DNA of 64,000 nucleotides from DASXUL01 sp036504855 (GTDB taxonomy: Bacteria > Armatimonadota > DTGP01 > JAKQQT01). Location: assembly GCA_036504855.1 (NCBI GenBank), contig DASXUL010000109.1, positions 1-64,000 of the forward strand, given 5' to 3'. Positions within the stretch are counted from its first letter, which is position 1, and every line of letters begins with the position of its first letter. A program made the position numbers and the translations under genes. Positions 27,535-35,295 of this stretch are shown in pieces. A model generated the notes under the pieces. It made no database searches. It saw only the letters and a list, made by a program, of their open reading frames with translations, and was not told where the DNA came from.

Positions 27535-28554
27535 TTACCACGGCAAGGATAGCCCGTTCGAGGTGATGGCGGGAGCGGCGGGCGGCGTGGCGTGGGAGGT
27601 GAAGAGCGGGCTGAAGTCGCGCCGGAAGCCGCGCAAGTTGCAGATGCCGGCCAGGATCTTCGGGATGTCGGTGAGGGCCAGCGTGCCCATGAACTTGGTC
27701 TCGCTCATGCCGCCCGCGAAGAGGTTCGCCGCGTCCGCGTAGCGGGCGACCACGAGGATCAGGGTTCGGCGGTCGTTCCGCGCATAGAGCGCCAGCGGGG
27801 CGAGGGCCGCATCCAGGTCCGCCGCGCTCGCCTGTTCCGGCGTGGCCGTGGCGGCGAGGAAGAAGCCCTGCTTTCCCTTGGCTGCGAGGTGCAGGGCGCG
27901 GAAGCAGAGCTGCTCGAATGATGCATCGGCCGGCGCCGCCGCCGCCAGCGCCGGCGTCGTCTCCGTTAGCAGCGCCTCGGCCGGCGAAACGGAAGGGCGG
28001 AGCGCGGCGGCGCCGATCGCCGGGGGGGCGCTTTCCGGCAGGGTGCGGGCGAACAGCACGTCGATGCGGGCCGCCCGCAGGCGGTTCAGGGTTTGCTCCG
28101 CCGGCTGCCCATCATCGGGGACAGCGAGGAAGGCGGGCATGGGATCGGCAGCCCCGCCGCCGCCCACCAACGCCACCGATTTGCCGGCCTGCTTCGCCGC
28201 GCCCAGCACCGGGAGCATCGGCGGATCCCACTGCTCATTCGGCTGGCTGCCCGTGCCGAGGATGCGGGCCAGCGAACCTGTTGATGCGCCGCCCGGCGCC
28301 ACGGCCACGCCCGTTACCGGCATGCGATCCAGGTTCAACACGTGGTTCGGCGCGGCATCGCGGGCCCTGCGCCAGTCATCCGGCGAGTAACCGTCGGCCA
28401 CCACGATGATGACGTTTCGCACGGCGCGCGCGGGAGCGGCGCGGCGGGCGAGCGTGACGCGGGCCGGCCGGCGGGCGCGGTGGCGATATCGCCTCGCCGC
28501 GGCGGGGCCGGCGCATATGCACAGCGCCAGAATCAGCAGCAATACCCTCCGCAT
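27535..28554 (-). CDS. Exported alkaline-phosphatase-like protein, probable pseudoenzyme
   Basis: 339 residues with a signal peptide and a basic stretch. NVIIVVADGYSPDDW matches the first metal-site strand of the alkaline phosphatase superfamily (usually NVI-x-x-x-GDGM). The nucleophile region reads GGASTGSLARILGTG, where the family has DS-A-(A/T)-x-x-T-A-L-x-TG. The late TADHETGG motif appears as VARYADAANL, losing the Asp and His metal ligands. Reduced or altered catalysis is likely; binding of phosphate-like ligands is possible. Last gene of the argS-GNAT-HAD leftward series. Confidence 0.5.
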   Translation of the reverse strand: MRRVLLLILALCICAGPAAARRYRHRARRPARVTLARRAAPARAVRNVIIVVADGYSPDDWRRARDAAPNHVLNLDRMPVTGVAVAPGGASTGSLARILGTGSQPNEQWDPPMLPVLGAAKQAGKSVALVGGGGAADPMPAFLAVPDDGQPAEQTLNRLRAARIDVLFARTLPESAPPAIGAAALRPSVSPAEALLTETTPALAAAAPADASFEQLCFRALHLAAKGKQGFFLAATATPEQASAADLDAALAPLALYARNDRRTLILVVARYADAANLFAGGMSETKFMGTLALTDIPKILAGICNLRGFRRDFSPLFTSHATPPAAPAITSNGLSLPW

Positions 28555-28573
28555 CAGACAGCCCTCCCGAACG

Positions 28574-29299
28574 TCATGCGCGTTCCGCGCCGCGCCTGCG
28601 ATCCAGGAGCTCCACGGCCGCTGGGATCTCCGTCATGGAGCGGACGCAGGCGTCCGGCATTTCGGATGGCGCGCGTGGTTCCACGCGCCCGTATTCGCCG
28701 CGTCCGTACATACGGATGGCGGCCATGCCAACCGATTTGGCCGGCGCAACGTCGTTATCCACCCGATCTCCCACCATGATGGCGCGACCGGGCTCACAAC
28801 CGGCGCGTTCCAGCGCCCACGAGAAGAGGCGCGAGTCCGGCTTGCCGAAGCCGAGATCGCAATCGTAGGCGGCGAACTCGAAGAAACGGTCCAGGTCGTA
28901 GCGATCCATCCACGCGTGGATCTCCGGCAACTGGTTGGCGATGATGCCCAGGCGATAGCGCCCGCGGAGGGTCTCCAGCGCCTCCACGGCGCCCTCCGCG
29001 GGGACGCCGTACTGGTAGTAAGTGGGCGCGGCCAGTTCCCAGCGCCTGCGCCGAAAGTCGCTCACCGCGGGTTCGTCCGGCAGCACGGCGCGCAACACCC
29101 ATGTAAGCGGAGCGGCCGCAGTCTGTTCGTGGCCCATCGCCATCCAGGCGTCGAAGCTCTGACGCGTGAGGTCCGGCTCCTCCGCGCGGAGAGACTCGAA
29201 GAGGGTTGCGTCCAGCGTGTTGCGCCAGGGATCCTCGTCCATCAGCACGCTGCCGATGTCGAAGAACACCCATTGGAAGTACTGTGCGGCATCTGCCAT
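28574..29299 (-). CDS. HAD-family hydrolase
   Basis: 241 residues. Motif I reads VFFDIGSVLMDED: the first Asp (nucleophile) is present and the usual second Asp is Gly, as in YihX-type (D-x-G) members. Motif IV is VGDRVDNDVAPAKSVGM and a Lys lies in FGKPDSRLF. It is probably a phosphatase acting on a small sugar or nucleotide phosphate. Cytoplasmic. The gene follows the GNAT gene by about 50 bases on the minus strand. Confidence 0.85.
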   Translation of the reverse strand: MADAAQYFQWVFFDIGSVLMDEDPWRNTLDATLFESLRAEEPDLTRQSFDAWMAMGHEQTAAAPLTWVLRAVLPDEPAVSDFRRRRWELAAPTYYQYGVPAEGAVEALETLRGRYRLGIIANQLPEIHAWMDRYDLDRFFEFAAYDCDLGFGKPDSRLFSWALERAGCEPGRAIMVGDRVDNDVAPAKSVGMAAIRMYGRGEYGRVEPRAPSEMPDACVRSMTEIPAAVELLDRRRGAERA

Positions 29300-29348
29300 T
29301 GTTCAGGTTCCGGGTGACGAGGGCGCTTCAATCCCTCCGAGGCGCCAG

Positions 29349-29876
29349 TCAGAGCAATACGGATGCGTCTCGCCAGCCATAGGCGACTTCGATGAGGCAG
29401 ACGCCGCCGATCGCAATGGGTTGCTCGCGAATGGCAACGCCGCCCAGCCGTTCGTAGAAGGCCCGCGCGGGTAGGTTGTCCTTCAGAACCCAGATCAACA
29501 GCGACGGCAGAGCCAATCCCTGCAGGCGCCGCACGCATTCCGTCACCAGGGCGCGGCCGATGCCCTGGCGCTGTAAGCCCTCCAGCACGTAGAGCCCCCC
29601 GATCTCACCGGTAAAGGCCGGGTCGGCGGTCCGTTCCGGCCCGGCGGTTGCCCAGGCGGCGACGCGATTGTCCACTTCGGCTACCAGCACGAACCAGTTG
29701 GGGGGCTGGGTGTCTAGCCGTTTCTCCCATCGGATCCCGGACGCCGCGGCGTCCAGCCCATCCAGATAGGAGTTTGGCACGATGCCCCGGTAGGCCGACT
29801 TCCATGTCTCCGTATGAACGCGGGCGATGCCTTTGGCATCGCCCGCGGTTGCTTCTCGTATGACGACAGGGCGCAT
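29349..29876 (-). CDS. GNAT-family N-acetyltransferase
   Basis: 175 residues. The acetyl-CoA pyrophosphate-binding motif reads GLQRQGIGRALV, preceded by the IGGLYVLEG strand, and the C-terminal ARAFYERLGGV block is typical. Substrate unknown. It starts only seven bases after argS on the same strand, so they are probably co-transcribed. Confidence 0.88.
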   Translation of the reverse strand: MRPVVIREATAGDAKGIARVHTETWKSAYRGIVPNSYLDGLDAAASGIRWEKRLDTQPPNWFVLVAEVDNRVAAWATAGPERTADPAFTGEIGGLYVLEGLQRQGIGRALVTECVRRLQGLALPSLLIWVLKDNLPARAFYERLGGVAIREQPIAIGGVCLIEVAYGWRDASVLL

Positions 29877-29883
29877 CGCCGGG

Positions 29884-31545
29884 TTACATGCTCTCCGGCG
29901 CCGAGATGCCGAGCATGCTGAGCACGTTGTGGAGCACCGTGCGCGTGGCGGCGGTGAGAGCGAGTCGGGCGGCGGTCAGCTTCGCGTCCTCACCGAGCAC
30001 CAGGCACTGCGTATAGAACTGGTGGAAGGCCTGGGCGATCTCCTGCGAGATCCGGGTGAGGCCGTGCGGCGCGTAATCGCCGGCGAAGCGCTCCAGGTCC
30101 TCCGGATAGTCCGCGAGCCTGCGCATCAGGGCGATCTCGGACTCCTGGGTCAGCACGGAAAGATCCACCGAGGCGATATCCGGCAGCGGGACCCCCTGCT
30201 CAGCCGCCTTGCGCTCAATGCTGCGAATGCGCGCGTGGGCGTACTGAACGTAATAGACGGGGTTTTCGTTGCTCTGCTTCCTGGCGAGGTCCATGTCGAA
30301 GTCCAGCGGGCTCTGGTGGTCGCGCATGAGGAAGAAGAAGCGGCTGGCGTCTGAGCCAACGTCTTCCACCAACTCGTCCAGCGGAAGCACCTTGCCGGCG
30401 CGCTTGGATGAGACCACCATCTCGCCGCCGGAATAGAGGCGCACGATCTGGTGGATGATGACTCGCAGGCGCTCCGGATCGTATCCCTGAGCCGCCACGG
30501 CGGCCCGGGTGCGGGCGATGTAGCCGTGGTGGTCGGGGCCCCAGATGTCGATGAGCTGGGTGAAGCCGCGCTCAAACTTGTTGCGATGGTAGGCGGCGTC
30601 CGCGGCGATGTAGGTGGAGGTGCCGTTGGCGCGCACCAGCGGTCGGTCCTTATCGTCGCCGAAGTCGGTGGATTTCAGCCACAGGGCGCCATCCTTTTCA
30701 TAGGTATGGCCGCCGGCCTTCATGGCATCCAGGGTGGCCTTTACGGCATCCGGGTGGAGCGCGGATTCGGCAAACCAGCGGTCGAAGCGGACTCCGAAGT
30801 CCTCCATTGCGCGCTTCTGGGAGGCCAGCATCTTCTCAACGCCCAGGCGCCCCAGTTTGGCGATGCGCTCATCCTCGGGCAACTCGGCGATCTCGGCGCC
30901 ATTCTCTCCCAGGATCTCGCGGGCCAGATCCAGCACGTACTCGCCCTGGTAGCCGTCCTCGGGAACCGGGGCATCCTCGCCCAGAAGCTGGCGGTATCGC
31001 GCTTCCACGCTGCGCCCGAAGTTGTTCACCTGGTTGCCGAAGTCGTTGATGTAATACTCGCGGCTGACGGCGTAGCCCTGGGTTGCCAGCAGGTTGGCCA
31101 GCGCGTCGCCGAGGGCGGCGGAGCGGCCCTGCACCACCAGAATCGGCCCGGTGGGGTTGGCGGACACAAACTCCAGCAGGATGCTCTCGCCGGCGTGGCG
31201 GGAGTTGTGACCGTAGCGGGCGCCCTCCACCAGCACGCGGCGCACAGTAGTTTGCAGCCAGTCGGGCTTCAGGTACAGGTTGAGGAAGCCGGGCCCGGCG
31301 ATCTCCATGCGCTCCAGCGCGTCATTGGCGGGGATGTGGGCCTGGATGATCTCCGCGATCTGGCGCGGGGCCTTTTTGGCCGCGCGGGCGAGGCCCATCG
31401 CTACATTACAGGCGAAATCGCCGAACTCCTTGTTCGGCGGCGTTTCGAGTTCAACGTCCGGAACGGAATCCAGGCAAAGGGAGCCGTCAGCGACGGCGGC
31501 GCGCACGGCATCCGTGAGCAGCGAGATGAGAGTATCTTTGATCAT
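29884..31545 (-). CDS. argS: Arginyl-tRNA synthetase with altered HIGH signature
   Basis: About 553 residues, close to the normal bacterial ArgS length, with the N-terminal Add-1 domain (PNKEFGDFACNVAMGLARA), class I catalytic core and C-terminal anticodon-binding DALR domain. The usual HVGHG form of the HIGH motif after FVSANPTGP is replaced by LVVQGR, so both histidines are missing. The second signature reads VVSSKRAGKVLPLDEL (KMSK-like, basic Lys-Arg retained). I chose ATG 31545; ATG 31554 is equally possible. It charges tRNA-Arg in the cytoplasm. The anomaly in the motif is discussed under findings. Confidence 0.92.
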   Translation of the reverse strand: MIKDTLISLLTDAVRAAVADGSLCLDSVPDVELETPPNKEFGDFACNVAMGLARAAKKAPRQIAEIIQAHIPANDALERMEIAGPGFLNLYLKPDWLQTTVRRVLVEGARYGHNSRHAGESILLEFVSANPTGPILVVQGRSAALGDALANLLATQGYAVSREYYINDFGNQVNNFGRSVEARYRQLLGEDAPVPEDGYQGEYVLDLAREILGENGAEIAELPEDERIAKLGRLGVEKMLASQKRAMEDFGVRFDRWFAESALHPDAVKATLDAMKAGGHTYEKDGALWLKSTDFGDDKDRPLVRANGTSTYIAADAAYHRNKFERGFTQLIDIWGPDHHGYIARTRAAVAAQGYDPERLRVIIHQIVRLYSGGEMVVSSKRAGKVLPLDELVEDVGSDASRFFFLMRDHQSPLDFDMDLARKQSNENPVYYVQYAHARIRSIERKAAEQGVPLPDIASVDLSVLTQESEIALMRRLADYPEDLERFAGDYAPHGLTRISQEIAQAFHQFYTQCLVLGEDAKLTAARLALTAATRTVLHNVLSMLGISAPESM

Positions 31546-31563
31546 GATCGGCATGAGGGACGA

Positions 31564-31633
31564 GCGCGGCGTTGGAGACAGGATGCCGCCCTACTCAATC
31601 GAGTAAGGCGGCATCCTGTCTCCAACGCCGCGC
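31564..31633. terminator. Hairpin with 33-bp arms between tatA and argS
   Basis: 31564-31596 and 31601-31633 pair with one mismatch around a 4-base loop. On the minus strand it follows the TatA stop codon by 13 bases and precedes argS, so it may end or buffer the upstream message. Confidence 0.65.
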
Positions 31634-31646
31634 CGATGGACCCGGT

Positions 31647-31868
31647 TCACTTCTCCTCGGGTTTGGTCTCGACGGCGGCGGATTTGGCGGGCTTGGCGGG
31701 CTCGTCTTCCTGCACTTCGTGAACGGCGTGCTTGAACTCACGCATTCCCTCGCCAAGGCCCTTGGCGAGCTCAGGGAGCTTTTTGGCGCCAAACAACAGG
31801 ATGGCGACGATCAGGATGGGCCACAATTCCTGCGGGCCGAGCATTGCGATTAGGGGTTCCGTACCCAT
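31647..31868 (-). CDS. tatA: Sec-independent translocase subunit TatA-like
   Basis: 73 residues: short periplasmic N-terminus, a transmembrane helix (LWPILIVAILLFGAKKLPELA) with the family FG-x-K(K)LP hinge, an amphipathic helix (GEGMREFKHAV) and a Lys/Glu/Pro-rich tail. The start at 31868 is supported by an AGGAG box. It would form the pore component for folded twin-arginine substrates. No tatC is visible in the window. Confidence 0.9.
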   Translation of the reverse strand: MGTEPLIAMLGPQELWPILIVAILLFGAKKLPELAKGLGEGMREFKHAVHEVQEDEPAKPAKSAAVETKPEEK

Positions 31869-31940
31869 GGCTAACTCTCCTCTATGGCTCCGGGCCGAAG
31901 TCCCCGGAAACCGCATGCGACCATCCGGGCGCCAGTTCGC

Positions 31941-32138
31941 CTAGCGGTCATATTTCCGGCGCGGATCTGTGTCTTCGTCGTCCAGCGACCCGTTGACCGT
32001 GTTCATCAGTTCGTCGCGCATCTTCTGCAATTCGCGCAGGGCTTTCCCGACGCTGCGGCCGATTTCGGGCATCTTCTGCGGCCCGAACAGTAAAAACGCC
32101 ACGGCCATTATGACGATGATCTCTCCCGTGCCCGGCAT
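31941..32138 (-). CDS. Second TatA/TatB-like subunit
   Basis: 65 residues with the same plan as its neighbour: TM helix IIVIMAVAFLLFGPQKMPEIG, then an amphipathic helix with GKALRELQKMRDEL. FGPQKMPE rather than FG-x-KKLPE and the longer charged helix make it somewhat TatB-like. Start at 32138 behind GGAG. It precedes the tatA-like gene by about 70 bases on the same strand. Confidence 0.85.
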   Translation of the reverse strand: MPGTGEIIVIMAVAFLLFGPQKMPEIGRSVGKALRELQKMRDELMNTVNGSLDDEDTDPRRKYDR

Positions 32139-32250
32139 GTCTTTCTCCAGAGCGAGGGACCGGCAGACGGGGTCGGCGCCGGGCCCAAGCATCCGATCGA
32201 CACTCAGACGGTTGGGCGCGTTCCTATCGCCAGGTCCTGGCCCCCATACT

Positions 32251-33195
32251 TTATATCGGTTTCACCGTTACCCGAGGGGCCAGATGCTCCACGGTATGGC
32301 GCTCCAGGTAGCCAGCGCCATAGTTGGAAACGTTGGCGGCGCCGGCGGCGGTGGCATAGCGCAAAGCGTCCGCGCAGTTCCGGCCCTCGTCCAATGCTAA
32401 CACCAGAGCGGCCAGGAACGCGTCGCCGCTGCCCACGGCGCTCTTGAACTCCACTTCCGGCGGCTGGGCGTACCAGGCCCCGGTAGCATCCACGGCGACG
32501 GCGCCGCACCGCCCCAGCGTAATAGCCGCGGTGTGCACGCCCATCTTCAACAACTCACGGCCGGCTTCGGCCGCCTCGCCAACCGTTTCGATCTCGCGGC
32601 CCAGCGCCTCACTCAACTCGGCGGCGTTCGGCTTCACCACGTCCGGCGCGGCGGCAAGGCCCAGCCGAAGCGGCTCGCCGCTGGTGTCCAGCGCGGTACG
32701 CAGGCCGCGGGATTTGGCGGCGCGGATCAGGTTTGCGCACCACTCGGGCGGCAGTCCGGGCGGCAGGTTGCCGGCCACCACCACCCAGCGGCAGTCCGGC
32801 AACAGAGCCTCGAAGCGTTCCTGCAGGCGCTTGGCGGCGCGCTCGTCGATGACGGGGCCGGGTTCGTTGATCTCCGTCTGCGTGCGGGCGGCGGTATCCA
32901 TCACCTTGATGCACAGGCGGGTTTCGCCGTCCACGTCCACGAATCCGTCGGTTATGCCCTCTTCCCGAAGGCTCTCCCTCACCTCGCGTCCGATGTGCCC
33001 GGCCAGGAACCCGGTGGCCACGGCCTGCGCGCCCAAGGTGTGAAGAACCCGCGCGACATTGATGCCTTTGCCGCCTGCGGTAGAGGTGAACTCGTGGGGG
33101 CGGTGGATGCGATCCACCGCGAAATGATCGACCAGATAGGTCTTGTCGAGCGCGGCGTTGGGTGTAACGGTGAGCGCCAAAGGCGTGATAGCCAT
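32251..33195 (-). CDS. 1-phosphofructokinase / tagatose-6-phosphate kinase-like PfkB sugar kinase
   Basis: 314 residues. PfkB-family signatures: GGKGINVARVLHTLG near the N-terminus (substrate site) and the GSGDAFLAAL C-terminal signature containing the catalytic Asp. The opening LTVTPNAALDKTY is typical of the FruK/LacC branch, which phosphorylates phosphorylated hexoses. No PTS genes or fru repressor lie nearby. The start at 33195 is supported by an AAGGAG box; first gene of the leftward series that includes the tat genes. Confidence 0.85.
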   Translation of the reverse strand: MAITPLALTVTPNAALDKTYLVDHFAVDRIHRPHEFTSTAGGKGINVARVLHTLGAQAVATGFLAGHIGREVRESLREEGITDGFVDVDGETRLCIKVMDTAARTQTEINEPGPVIDERAAKRLQERFEALLPDCRWVVVAGNLPPGLPPEWCANLIRAAKSRGLRTALDTSGEPLRLGLAAAPDVVKPNAAELSEALGREIETVGEAAEAGRELLKMGVHTAAITLGRCGAVAVDATGAWYAQPPEVEFKSAVGSGDAFLAALVLALDEGRNCADALRYATAAGAANVSNYGAGYLERHTVEHLAPRVTVKPI

Positions 33196-33323
33196 ACTCC
33201 TTAGGACGGCGGGCGCCCCCGGCCGGCTCCCACTCATTGCGTATGGTTCAGTTTAGGGGGGGCTGTCGAGCATGGTCAAGGAGCGCCGCTTTCCCTGAGC
33301 AGTTACACTGTGTTGACCTCTGG

Positions 33324-33351
33324 TTGACATAGCGCCGCAGATCGGTATACA
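33324..33351 (+). promoter_or_regulatory. Sigma-70-type promoter of the XRE-ImmA/IrrE gene
   Basis: TTGACA at 33324-33329 and TATACA at 33346-33351, with a 16-base spacer. A second GTTGAC, 11 bases upstream of the -35, forms a direct repeat that an XRE repressor could bind. Confidence 0.6.
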
Positions 33352-33398
33352 TTTGTTAACCGTGGGCAAGGGATACCCCTCGTGAGAAGGTGACTATC

Positions 33399-34571
33399 AT
33401 GGTTGGTGAACGACTCAAGCAACTCAGACTGGCGAGGGGATGGAGCTTGGAGGCGCTGGCCGCAGAGGTCGGCGGCGTCGTCTCACGCCAAGCTATATGG
33501 AAGTACGAACATGGCAGGGCAAACCCTTCCGCCTACGTTCTCACGCGTCTCGCCAGCGCCCTCGGCGTGAAGTCTGTTGCCCTTTGGGCCGAACCCAATG
33601 TCCGTGTGGAACTCGTGGCCTACAGGAAGCGGAGCCGCCTAACAAAGAAGGAACAGGAACAAACCGAGAGCTTTGTCAGGCAGACGCTGGAGGAGCGGGT
33701 TGCCCTTCAGAACGTGATGGGTCAAACCCCTGATGTGGACCTGCCTATCCGTTCCCTCCACATTGGAAGCGTGGAGGAGGCTGAGGCGGCGGCTGAGGTC
33801 CTTCGGACGAAGTGGGTGTTGGGTGTGGACCCCATCGCAAACGTAGTCAACGTCCTGGAGAGCCATCTTGTTCACGTCGTGGAGATACCAACGAGCGACC
33901 ACTTCGATGGCCTTTCCGCTGTCGCCTACGACAGCGAAGGCGATGCCGTGGCGGCGGCGGTCGTCTCTCGGGATGGCGTCTCTGGAGAGCGCCAGAGACT
34001 GAACCTCTGCCATGAACTCGGCCATCTCGTCCTCGATATCGCCGAGGGTGTTGACCCAGAGAAAGCTGCGTTCAGGTTCGGTTCCGCGTTCTTGGCGCCG
34101 GTCGGGGAGCTTCTTCGGCAAGTGGGGAGAACGCGCGGTGCACTGACCCTGCCCGAACTCCTCATGCTGAAGCGCCAATTCGGGATGAGCGTACAGGCTC
34201 TGTTGTACCGCTTGCGGGAACTGGAAGTCATCACCGACCAGCACTACAAGCAATGGTGCATCGACATCAACCAGATGGGCTACAGGAAGGCAGAACCGGC
34301 GCCTGTGCCCCCCGAGGAACCTCAGTGGCTTCGCCAGAGCGTCCTCCACGCGTTGGCTGAGGGACTAACCACCAAGGAGGAAGCCGAGCGTCTGTTAGGC
34401 GGATTTGTGGAGGGCGTTCCTGATCTGTCTCTGGACGGCAGGCGGAACTACATGCAGCTCCCAGCGGAGGAGCGTCGCCGCATCCTCGAGGAGCAGGCGG
34501 CTCGGTTCGTGTCCCATTACGAGCGGGATACCTCGTGGCGGGACATCCAGGGGGGCGACATTGACGAGTAG
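33399..34571 (+). CDS. XRE helix-turn-helix / ImmA-IrrE zinc metallopeptidase fusion
   Basis: 390 residues. Residues ~1-60 are an XRE/Cro-type HTH (LKQLRLARGWSLEALA, SRQAIWKYEHGRANPS). The middle carries an ImmA/IrrE-like (COG2856) peptidase domain with the NLCHELGHLVLD zinc motif. A C-terminal charged region (EEAERLLGG, EEQAARFVSHY) follows. Start 33399 is favoured by GAGAAGG; a GTG at 33390 is also in frame. Proteins of this kind are repressors or proteolytic switches in mobile elements and in predicted toxin-antitoxin pairs. Its stop overlaps the downstream mazF start, indicating coupled translation. Base composition looks less GC-rich than the neighbours. Confidence 0.9.
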   Translation: MVGERLKQLRLARGWSLEALAAEVGGVVSRQAIWKYEHGRANPSAYVLTRLASALGVKSVALWAEPNVRVELVAYRKRSRLTKKEQEQTESFVRQTLEERVALQNVMGQTPDVDLPIRSLHIGSVEEAEAAAEVLRTKWVLGVDPIANVVNVLESHLVHVVEIPTSDHFDGLSAVAYDSEGDAVAAAVVSRDGVSGERQRLNLCHELGHLVLDIAEGVDPEKAAFRFGSAFLAPVGELLRQVGRTRGALTLPELLMLKRQFGMSVQALLYRLRELEVITDQHYKQWCIDINQMGYRKAEPAPVPPEEPQWLRQSVLHALAEGLTTKEEAERLLGGFVEGVPDLSLDGRRNYMQLPAEERRRILEEQAARFVSHYERDTSWRDIQGGDIDE

Positions 34572-34926
34572 CATCGCCAGTGTGCCCAAGCGGGGTGAGG
34601 TCTGGCTGGTCAACTTCGACCCAACGGTTGGGTCGGAGATCCAGAAGACCCGCCCCGCCATCGTCATCAGTTCCGACGGCGTCGGCAAACTGCCTGTAAA
34701 ACTGGTGGTGCCCCTGACTGAGTGGCAGGCGAGCTTCACGGGAAACATCTGGCACGTAAGGATCACGCCCGATAGCCGCAACGGCCTGACCAAGGACTCT
34801 GCCGCCGACACGCTCCAAACCCGGAGCGTGTCGGTGGACCGCTTTGTCAGTCGGTGGGGGGCAGTCACCCCAGTCATCCTTCAGGAAATCGCCGCCGCCA
34901 TAGCGGCCGTTGTCGAGTATCTGTGA
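34561..34926 (+). CDS. mazF: MazF/PemK-type endoribonuclease toxin
   Basis: 121 residues. The N-terminal KRGEVWLVNFDPTVGSEIQKTRPAIVIS block is the canonical MazF/PemK/CcdB-fold start, with the catalytic-site Arg in TRPA and the family's VVPLT strand. The TTG start at 34561 sits behind a GGGGG run and overlaps the preceding gene by 11 bases; a GTG at 34582 lacks an obvious RBS. MazF toxins cleave mRNA at specific sites. A MazE-type antitoxin is missing upstream; the XRE-ImmA/IrrE gene occupies that place. The IS110-type element begins soon after the stop. Confidence 0.88.
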   Translation: MTSSIASVPKRGEVWLVNFDPTVGSEIQKTRPAIVISSDGVGKLPVKLVVPLTEWQASFTGNIWHVRITPDSRNGLTKDSAADTLQTRSVSVDRFVSRWGAVTPVILQEIAAAIAAVVEYL

Positions 34927-34942
34927 GGCAACGAGAGCGTTC

Positions 34943-35214
34943 CCTAACGCCAGTGAACCTGGGACGGTTCGTTAGGTCGGAGGTAAGCCCATGGCGAAGG
35001 ACAACCCACGTACAGTCTTCGACCCTTTGCTCTGCCCCTTGTATGAGAGTCGGTAGGTTAAGATGGAAGTGGCGCTGGACGGACCGTGTGTCCCTTGGTC
35101 CCTCAAGACCGTGCAGTAGCTTGGTCGTCCAGCCCGCAGGGTCTCTGGCAAAGCCCGAACAGTTGCCAGGGCCAGCCCTCCCGGCGAGGGGACTCGCGTC
35201 CTCCCGGCGAGGGG
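34943..35214 (+). ncRNA. Candidate IS110 guide (bridge) RNA region
   Basis: The 369 bases between mazF and the transposase hold no gene but several stems: CCTAAC/GTTAGG with an inner GAACC/GGTTC (34943-34976); an 8-bp stem 35074-35081 with 35126-35133 enclosing two small hairpins; CTGGCAA/TTGCCAG (35145-35168); and two copies of CCTCCCGGCGAGGGG (35177 and 35200). In IS110 elements the region on this side encodes the bridge RNA that selects target and donor. The assignment is by position and structure only. Confidence 0.4.
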
Positions 35215-35295
35215 CCAAGCCCGCATCCGCAAGGCCGGCGCCGTCCAGAGACAGATCCCTTTCGGACCTACCGTGCTGGAAAGGAGAAGCCCGTC

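Noticed and set aside
34405..34560. Longer start for mazF within the preceding gene
   Set aside because: The added residues are a shadow of the XRE-ImmA/IrrE gene; MazF homology begins after 34561.
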